Source: JACJWR01 sp964474045 (GTDB lineage: Bacteria; Actinomycetota; Actinomycetes; S36-B12; UBA10799). Taken from it: a stretch of 49,301 nucleotides of DNA. The translations under genes and the position numbers were made by a program. The first letter of the stretch is position 1. Every line of letters begins with the position of its first letter. A model generated the notes under the pieces. It was not told the origin of the DNA, did no database searches, and saw only the letters and a list, made by a program, of their open reading frames with translations. This document shows positions 44,666 through 49,301 of the stretch, piece after piece. The DNA is taken from NCBI GenBank assembly GCA_964474045.1, contig CAYYRC010000019.1:1-49301 (forward strand). The letters run 5' to 3'.

Positions 44666-45754
44666 ATGGTTGAGGTGTCCGTGACCGCCGCGTCGGCACC
44701 GACCTCCGACGCGGACCTGGCCGCGATCCTGGCCGAGCCCGGCTTCGCGCGGCACCCGCTGGACCACATGGTCAAGGCGGTGTATGCCGACGGCATCTGG
44801 TCCGAGCCGCAGATCGTCCCCTATGCGCCGCTGACGTTCGACCCTGCCACGAGCGTCCTGCACTACGGGCAGAGCGTCTTCGAGGGCCTCAAGGCCTACC
44901 GGCAGCCCGACGGCGCCGTGGCGCTGTTCCGGCCCGAGCGCAACGCCGCGCGCTTCAACCGCTCGGCTGTCCGCCTGGCGATGCCCGAGCTGCCCGAGGA
45001 GTACTTCGTCCACGGCATCGAGGCGCTGGTCAAGCTGGAGCAGCGCTGGGTGCCCGACCACCCCGAGCGCTCGCTGTACATCCGCCCGTTCATGCTCGGC
45101 ACCGACATCGCGCTCGGCGTCAGGCCCTCGAACGAGTACGTGTACCTGGTCATCGCCTCGCCGGCGGGGGCCTACTTCTCCAGGGGCGTGCAGCCGGTGA
45201 TGGTCTGGATCAGCGACGACTACGTGCGCGCCGCGCCCGGCGGCACCGGCGAGGCCAAGTGCGCCGGCAACTACGCGGCCTCCCTGATCGCGCAGGCCGA
45301 GGCAGCCGACCACGGCTGCGACCAGGTGGTGTGGCTGGACGCGTCGGAGCGGCTGTGGATCGAGGAGATGGGGGGCATGAACCTGTTCTTCGTCTACGGC
45401 TCCGGTCCGAACGCGCGCGTGGTCACGCCCGAGCTCACCGGTTCGCTGCTGCCCGGCGTGACCCGGGAGTCGCTGCTGGTGCTCGCCGCCGACCTGGGCT
45501 ACGACGTCGGCGAGGGCCGGATCAGCCGGGACGAGTGGCGTGAGGGCTGCGCCTCGGGAGAGATCACCGAGACCTTCGCCTGCGGCACCGCCGCTGTCAT
45601 CACCCCGGTCGGCTCGGTGCGCTCGCACCGCCACTCCTGGGAGGTCGGCGACGGCACCCCGGGCCCCGTGGCCATGCAGCTGCGGCAGTCGCTGCTCGAC
45701 ATCCAGACCGGACGCGCCCCAGACCGCCATGGCTGGGTGCGCCGCATCCGCTGA
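44666..45754 (+). CDS. ilvE: Branched-chain amino acid aminotransferase
   Basis: This fold-type IV PLP enzyme performs the last transamination giving Val, Ile and Leu. The 362-residue protein has HYGQSVFEGLKAYR at the active-site entry, the PLP lysine K198 in GTGEAKCAGNYAAS, EEMGGMNLFFVY and the phosphate-binding ACGTAAVITPV. GAGGAG inside the end of leuB serves as ribosome site, so the two genes are translated from one mRNA. Confidence 0.96.
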   Translation: MVEVSVTAASAPTSDADLAAILAEPGFARHPLDHMVKAVYADGIWSEPQIVPYAPLTFDPATSVLHYGQSVFEGLKAYRQPDGAVALFRPERNAARFNRSAVRLAMPELPEEYFVHGIEALVKLEQRWVPDHPERSLYIRPFMLGTDIALGVRPSNEYVYLVIASPAGAYFSRGVQPVMVWISDDYVRAAPGGTGEAKCAGNYAASLIAQAEAADHGCDQVVWLDASERLWIEEMGGMNLFFVYGSGPNARVVTPELTGSLLPGVTRESLLVLAADLGYDVGEGRISRDEWREGCASGEITETFACGTAAVITPVGSVRSHRHSWEVGDGTPGPVAMQLRQSLLDIQTGRAPDRHGWVRRIR

Positions 45755-45779
45755 CGCCCCGCCCAGCACAGCCGCGAAC

Positions 45780-45785
45780 TACACT
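45780..45785 (+). promoter_or_regulatory. Candidate -10 element for cimA
   Basis: TACACT lies 16 nt before the cimA ATG; the transcript would have at most a 4-5 nt leader. Confidence 0.4.
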
Positions 45786-45795
45786 TGGACCCGCC

Positions 45796-47451
45796 ATGAC
45801 CTCTGCCTCAGCTCCAGACGCCCCGTTCCAGTTCTACGACACCACGCTGCGCGACGGCGCCCAGCGCGAGGGAATCTCGTACTCCGTCAACGACAAGCTG
45901 GCTGTCGCGCAGATTTTGGACGGCCTCGGCGTGGGCTTCATCGAGGGCGGCTGGCCGGGGGCGCTGCCCAAGGACACGGAGTTCTTCGCCCGCGCTGGTA
46001 CCGAGCTGCAGCTGCGCAACGCCGTGCTGGTGGCGTTCGGCGCCACCCGAAAGGCTCGGGCGAACGTCAGGACCGACCCGCAGGTCGCTGCTCTGCTCGC
46101 GGCTGAGACGCCCGTGGTCACATTGGTGGCCAAGTCCGACGTACGCCATGTCGAGCGTGCCCTCAAGACCACCCTGGACGAGAACCTCGCCATGATCCGC
46201 GACACCGTGGAGTACCTCCACGCCGAGGGCCGCAGGGTGTTCGTGGACTGCGAGCACTTCTTCGACGGCTATCAGCACGATCCTGCCTATGCCGAGCAGG
46301 TCGTTCGCGTCGCCCACGAGGCGGGCGCCGAGGCCGTGGTCATGTGCGACACCAATGGCGGCATGCTCCCCAGCGGCATCCATCGCATCGTGACGTCCAT
46401 CGCCGACGCCGTCCCGGCCGCGCGGCTGGGCATCCACTGCCAGGACGACACGGGCTGCGCGGTGGCCAACACCGTGGCGGCGGTGGAGGCTGGAGCCACC
46501 CATGCGCAGGTGACCGCGAATGGCTACGGCGAGCGCACCGGCAACGCCGACCTGTTCGTCGTCGGTGCCAACCTGGCCTTCAAGCTGGGGATCCCGGTGC
46601 TGCCGGAGACCTCGCTGGCGAACATGGTGCGGGTCTCGCATCAGTTGGCCGAGATCGCCAACCTGCCGCCGGACACGCATCAGCCCTATGTGGGCACAAG
46701 TTCGTTCGCCCACAAGGCGGGGCTGCACGCTTCGGCGCTGCGGGTGGATCACGATCTGTACAACCACATCGACCCGACCAGGGTCGGCAACGATATGCGG
46801 GTCCTGGTGACCGAGATGGCCGGCCGCGCGTCGGTTGAGCTCAAGGGCGCCGAGCTGGGCATCGACCTGGCCGACAAGCCGGAGGTCATCTCGACCATCG
46901 TCGAGCAGGTCAAGGACCTGGAGTCTGAGGGGTGGACGTTTGAGGCCGCCGACGCCTCGTTCGAACTCTTGCTGCGCGACGCGATGGGCGAGCAGGTGCG
47001 GTTCTTCACCGTCGAGTCGTGGCGGGCGATCGTGGAGCAGCGCCGCGACGGCGAGGTGCTGAGCGAAGCCACGGTCAAGGTGCACGCCGATGGCGAGCGG
47101 ATCGTGGCCACCGGCGAGGGCAACGGCCCGGTCAACGCCCTGGACAGGGCGCTGCGGCAGGCCCTGTCCCAGATCTACCCGCAGTTGGAGGACATCGAGC
47201 TCGCCGACTACAAAGTCCGGATCGTCGAGGGTGTGCGCGGAACGGACGCCGTCACCAGGGTATTGGTCGGAAACCAGGACGGCAGCGCCTACTGGACCAC
47301 CGTCGGGGTGCACGACAACGTCGTGGCGGCCTCATGGATGGCGCTGCAGGACGCGATCAACTTCGGTCTGCTGCGGCGGCGGGGCTCGACGGATGCCGCG
47401 GCGGCCGGCGCTGTCGTCGAAGAAGCTGGCGCCTTGGGGGCTGGGTCGTGA
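45796..47451 (+). CDS. cimA: (R)-citramalate synthase
   Basis: CimA condenses acetyl-CoA with pyruvate to citramalate, feeding 2-oxobutyrate for isoleucine without threonine deaminase. The 551-residue protein belongs to the DRE-TIM family: DTTLRDGAQREGISYSVNDK, IEGGWPGALPKD (the GGWP signature separates CimA from LeuA and homocitrate synthase), GIHCQDDTGCAVAN metal site, ANGYGERTGNADL, and a C-terminal LeuA-type allosteric domain with GNGPVNALDRAL. It overlaps gltX at its stop. Its position beside ilvE fits a pathway role. Confidence 0.94.
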   Translation: MTSASAPDAPFQFYDTTLRDGAQREGISYSVNDKLAVAQILDGLGVGFIEGGWPGALPKDTEFFARAGTELQLRNAVLVAFGATRKARANVRTDPQVAALLAAETPVVTLVAKSDVRHVERALKTTLDENLAMIRDTVEYLHAEGRRVFVDCEHFFDGYQHDPAYAEQVVRVAHEAGAEAVVMCDTNGGMLPSGIHRIVTSIADAVPAARLGIHCQDDTGCAVANTVAAVEAGATHAQVTANGYGERTGNADLFVVGANLAFKLGIPVLPETSLANMVRVSHQLAEIANLPPDTHQPYVGTSSFAHKAGLHASALRVDHDLYNHIDPTRVGNDMRVLVTEMAGRASVELKGAELGIDLADKPEVISTIVEQVKDLESEGWTFEAADASFELLLRDAMGEQVRFFTVESWRAIVEQRRDGEVLSEATVKVHADGERIVATGEGNGPVNALDRALRQALSQIYPQLEDIELADYKVRIVEGVRGTDAVTRVLVGNQDGSAYWTTVGVHDNVVAASWMALQDAINFGLLRRRGSTDAAAAGAVVEEAGALGAGS

Positions 47452-48986
47452 GCGAGGTGTCCATGCCTGTTGGCCGCGACTCGGACGTGGGCCCGGCGGT
47501 GAGGGTCCGATTCTGCCCGTCGCCGACGGGAAACCCACACGTCGGCATGTTGCGGACGGCGCTGTTCAACTGGGCCTACGCGCGGCACACGGGCGGCACG
47601 TTCGTGTTCCGAATCGAGGACACCGACGCCGCGCGAGACTCGCAGGAGAGCTACGACATGCTGCTGTGGGCGGTCCGCTGGCTGGGACTGGACTGGGACG
47701 AGGGACCGGAGGTAGGCGGGCCGCACGGGCCCTATCGGCAGTCCGAGCGCATGGAGATCTACGCCGATGTCGCCCGGCGCCTGCACCAGGGCGGCTTCGC
47801 CTACGAGTGCTTCTGCTCGCCGGAGGAGCTGGAGCAGCAGCGCGAGGAGGCAAGGGCAGCAGGTCGAGGGCCGGGCTACAACGGCCACTGCCGCGACCTC
47901 ACCTCTGAGCAGATCGCCGCCTACCGCGCCGAGGGCCGCCGACCGGTGCTGCGCATGCGCATGCCCGACACCGACTACGCATGGGACGACCTGGTACGCG
48001 GGCCGTTGAGCTTCGGCAACGAGCACGTGCCCGACTTCGTCATCGTGCGCGGCAACGGCCAGCCGCTCTACACGCTGGTCAACCCCACCGACGACGCGCT
48101 CATGGGCATCACCCACGTGCTCCGCGGCGAGGATCTGCTGTCCAGCACGCCGCGCCAGCTGGTCATGTACGACGCGTTGGCGCGCATCGGCGTCGGCGAC
48201 GGCACCACGCCGCGCTTCGGGCACCTTCCCTACGTCATGGGCGAGGGCAACAAGAAGCTGTCGAAGCGCGACCCGGCCGCCAGCCTCAACCTGTACCTGG
48301 AGCGTGGCTACCTGCCCGAAGGCTTGGCCAACTACCTTGCGCTGCTGGGCTGGTCGTTTGGCGACGACCGGGAGTTCTTCAGCCTGGCCGAGATGGCCGA
48401 GCGGTTCGACATCGCTCGCGTCCAGCCCAACCCCGCGCGCTTCGACCTGAAGAAGTGCACCGCGATCAACGGTGATTGGCTGCGCACGCTCGGGCCCGAT
48501 GAGCTCGCCGAGCGGATGGTGCCCTTCCTGCAGTCCGCGGGACTGCTCGGAGCTGTGGTTACCGAGGGGCAGGCCGAGCTCATCAGGGCTGTCGTCCCGC
48601 TCGTGCAGGAGCGTATGGAGACGCTGGACCAGGCGCCGGGGATGATCGGCTTCCTGCTGGTGGAGCCCCAGGACTTCGTACTCGATCACGATGCGGCAAC
48701 GGCGCTGGTGGATCCGTCCGCAGAGGCGCTGGCGACAGCGCACGATGCCCTGGCCGGGCTGGCGGAGTGGTGTACGGCCGACATCGAGCAGGCACTGCGG
48801 GCCGCCCTGGTGGACGGGTTGGGGCTGAAGCCGCGCGTGGCCTTCGGGTCGGTGCGGGTGGCCGTGACCGGCCGACGGGTCTCGCCCCCGCTCTTCGAGT
48901 CGATGGAGCTGTTGGGGCGTGACGAGTCGCTGCGGCGGGTGGCGTCGGCGAGGGACCGGGCGGCCGCGGCCGCGGCCACTGCCTGA
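47448..48986 (+). CDS. gltX: Glutamate--tRNA ligase
   Basis: This class I synthetase charges tRNA-Glu, and in organisms without GlnRS also tRNA-Gln, which GatCAB then converts. The 512-residue protein has the HIGH-like PSPTGNPHVGML, RIEDTDAARDSQ, a Cys/His segment (YECFCSPEE, YNGHCR) and KKLSKRD as KMSKS motif. GTG 47448 overlaps the cimA stop; ATG 47463 is an alternative. The open frame back to 47019 lies over cimA and is not coding. tRNA-Gln and tRNA-Glu genes follow directly. Confidence 0.96.
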   Translation: MSEVSMPVGRDSDVGPAVRVRFCPSPTGNPHVGMLRTALFNWAYARHTGGTFVFRIEDTDAARDSQESYDMLLWAVRWLGLDWDEGPEVGGPHGPYRQSERMEIYADVARRLHQGGFAYECFCSPEELEQQREEARAAGRGPGYNGHCRDLTSEQIAAYRAEGRRPVLRMRMPDTDYAWDDLVRGPLSFGNEHVPDFVIVRGNGQPLYTLVNPTDDALMGITHVLRGEDLLSSTPRQLVMYDALARIGVGDGTTPRFGHLPYVMGEGNKKLSKRDPAASLNLYLERGYLPEGLANYLALLGWSFGDDREFFSLAEMAERFDIARVQPNPARFDLKKCTAINGDWLRTLGPDELAERMVPFLQSAGLLGAVVTEGQAELIRAVVPLVQERMETLDQAPGMIGFLLVEPQDFVLDHDAATALVDPSAEALATAHDALAGLAEWCTADIEQALRAALVDGLGLKPRVAFGSVRVAVTGRRVSPPLFESMELLGRDESLRRVASARDRAAAAAATA

Positions 48987-49029
48987 TCATGATCGTTCGG
49001 ACCGCCCTGGCGGTCGTCGCGGGCCGGTG

Positions 49030-49037
49030 TATACACT
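49030..49037 (+). promoter_or_regulatory. Candidate -10 element for the tRNA genes
   Basis: TATACACT offers two overlapping -10 matches (TATACA and TACACT) about 30 nt before tRNA-Gln. A 7-bp inverted repeat (GACCGCC/GGCGGTC) just upstream at about 49000-49015 may end gltX transcription, but it has only a 2-nt loop. Confidence 0.5.
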
Positions 49038-49063
49038 GAGCGGCGTCACAACACGTGATCCCA

Positions 49064-49135
49064 TGGGGTATGGGGTAATTGGCAGCCCGGCGGTTTCTGG
49101 TACCGCTAGTTCAGGTTCGAGTCCTGGTACCCCAG
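49064..49135 (+). tRNA. tRNA-Gln (anticodon CTG)
   Basis: A 72-nt cloverleaf with acceptor TGGGGTA/TACCCCA and discriminator G, D-arm GGG-CCC with AATTGGCAG loop, anticodon stem GCGGT/ACCGC with loop TTCTGGT (anticodon CTG, reads CAG), and T-arm CAGG-TTCGAGTC-CTGG. CCA is not encoded. Confidence 0.96.
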
Positions 49136-49176
49136 CGAGGCCGCTGGCGCCTTCGGCGCTAGGCTCCTCCCTGCAG

Positions 49177-49249
49177 GGCCCCGTTGTGTAGTGGCCTAGC
49201 ACGCCGCCCTCTCAAGGCGGTAGCGCGGGTTCGAATCCCGTCGGGGCTA
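49177..49249 (+). tRNA. tRNA-Glu (anticodon CTC)
   Basis: A 73-nt cloverleaf with acceptor GGCCCCG/CGGGGCT (one G-U pair) and discriminator A, D-stem GTGT/GCAC, anticodon stem CCGCC/GGCGG with loop CTCTCAA (anticodon CTC, reads GAG), and T-loop TTCGAAT. CCA is not encoded. It lies 41 nt after tRNA-Gln and is probably co-transcribed. Confidence 0.96.
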
Positions 49250-49254
49250 CGTGA

Positions 49255-49298
49255 ACGCAGAAGGTCCCCATCCAGCCAAGGATGGGGACCTTCTGCGT
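49255..49298. terminator. 19-bp perfect hairpin after tRNA-Glu
   Basis: Arms 49255-49273 and 49280-49298 are exact reverse complements with a 6-nt loop AGCCAA. It begins 6 nt after the tRNA and probably ends its transcription. The window stops 3 nt later, so a T-tract cannot be judged. Confidence 0.75.
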
Positions 49299-49301
49299 AT
49301 C

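Overview
The window is a high-GC actinobacterial chromosome segment. The evidence is the order ftsZ-pgeF-yggS-sepF-yggT-divIVA (division side of the dcw cluster), an IleRS of the form found in Mycobacterium, and TANNNT -10 boxes placed about 12 nt ahead of start codons, as in leaderless actinobacterial transcripts. Genus cannot be named. A 100-N assembly gap lies at 9613-9712, so genes either side of it may not be truly adjacent.

Layout. (1) 1-9612: housekeeping genes. The 3' part of ftsZ, pgeF, yggS, sepF, yggT and a DivIVA-domain gene face a convergent ileS; divergent from ileS are a TraR/DksA-type zinc-finger gene, lspA and an RluD-type pseudouridine synthase cut by the gap. (2) 9716-17923: a candidate extracellular polysaccharide locus with a GH18-like membrane-anchored hydrolase carrying chitin-binding-type modules, two processive GT2 synthases, a beta-helix lipoprotein and an AlgG-like C5-epimerase-like beta-helix protein. 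(3) 18254-19869: a small ORF with a lasso-peptide-like leader followed by an asparagine-synthetase-like enzyme without a glutaminase Cys, a possible orphan RiPP (lasso) pair. (4) 19891-23255: a secreted seven-repeat beta-propeller protein, a VapBC module flanked by decayed direct repeats, and an alpha/beta hydrolase. (5) 23297-27780: YceI, a D-2-hydroxyacid dehydrogenase, ilvD, and a near-identical tandem pair of Uma2 genes. (6) 27778-36244: CPBP protease, K+ channel with RCK domain, attenuator-controlled ilvB-ilvN-ilvC, serA, an orphan anti-sigma-like protein and a dienelactone-hydrolase-like protein. (7) 36248-47451: leuA with a five-leucine leader peptide, three paralogous GT-C-like membrane proteins, leuB, ilvE and cimA. 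(8) 47448-49301: gltX, tRNA-Gln(CTG), tRNA-Glu(CTC) and a long hairpin.

The metabolic theme of the right half is branched-chain amino acid synthesis. CimA makes citramalate for 2-oxobutyrate; IlvB/N, IlvC, IlvD and IlvE complete Ile/Val; LeuA and LeuB start Leu; SerA supplies serine. Two different leader-peptide arrangements (ilvB and leuA) suggest amino-acid-responsive control. The accessory material of most interest is the polysaccharide locus, the peptide plus synthetase pair, and the GT-C trio inserted between leuA and leuB with a 36-nt identical upstream element.
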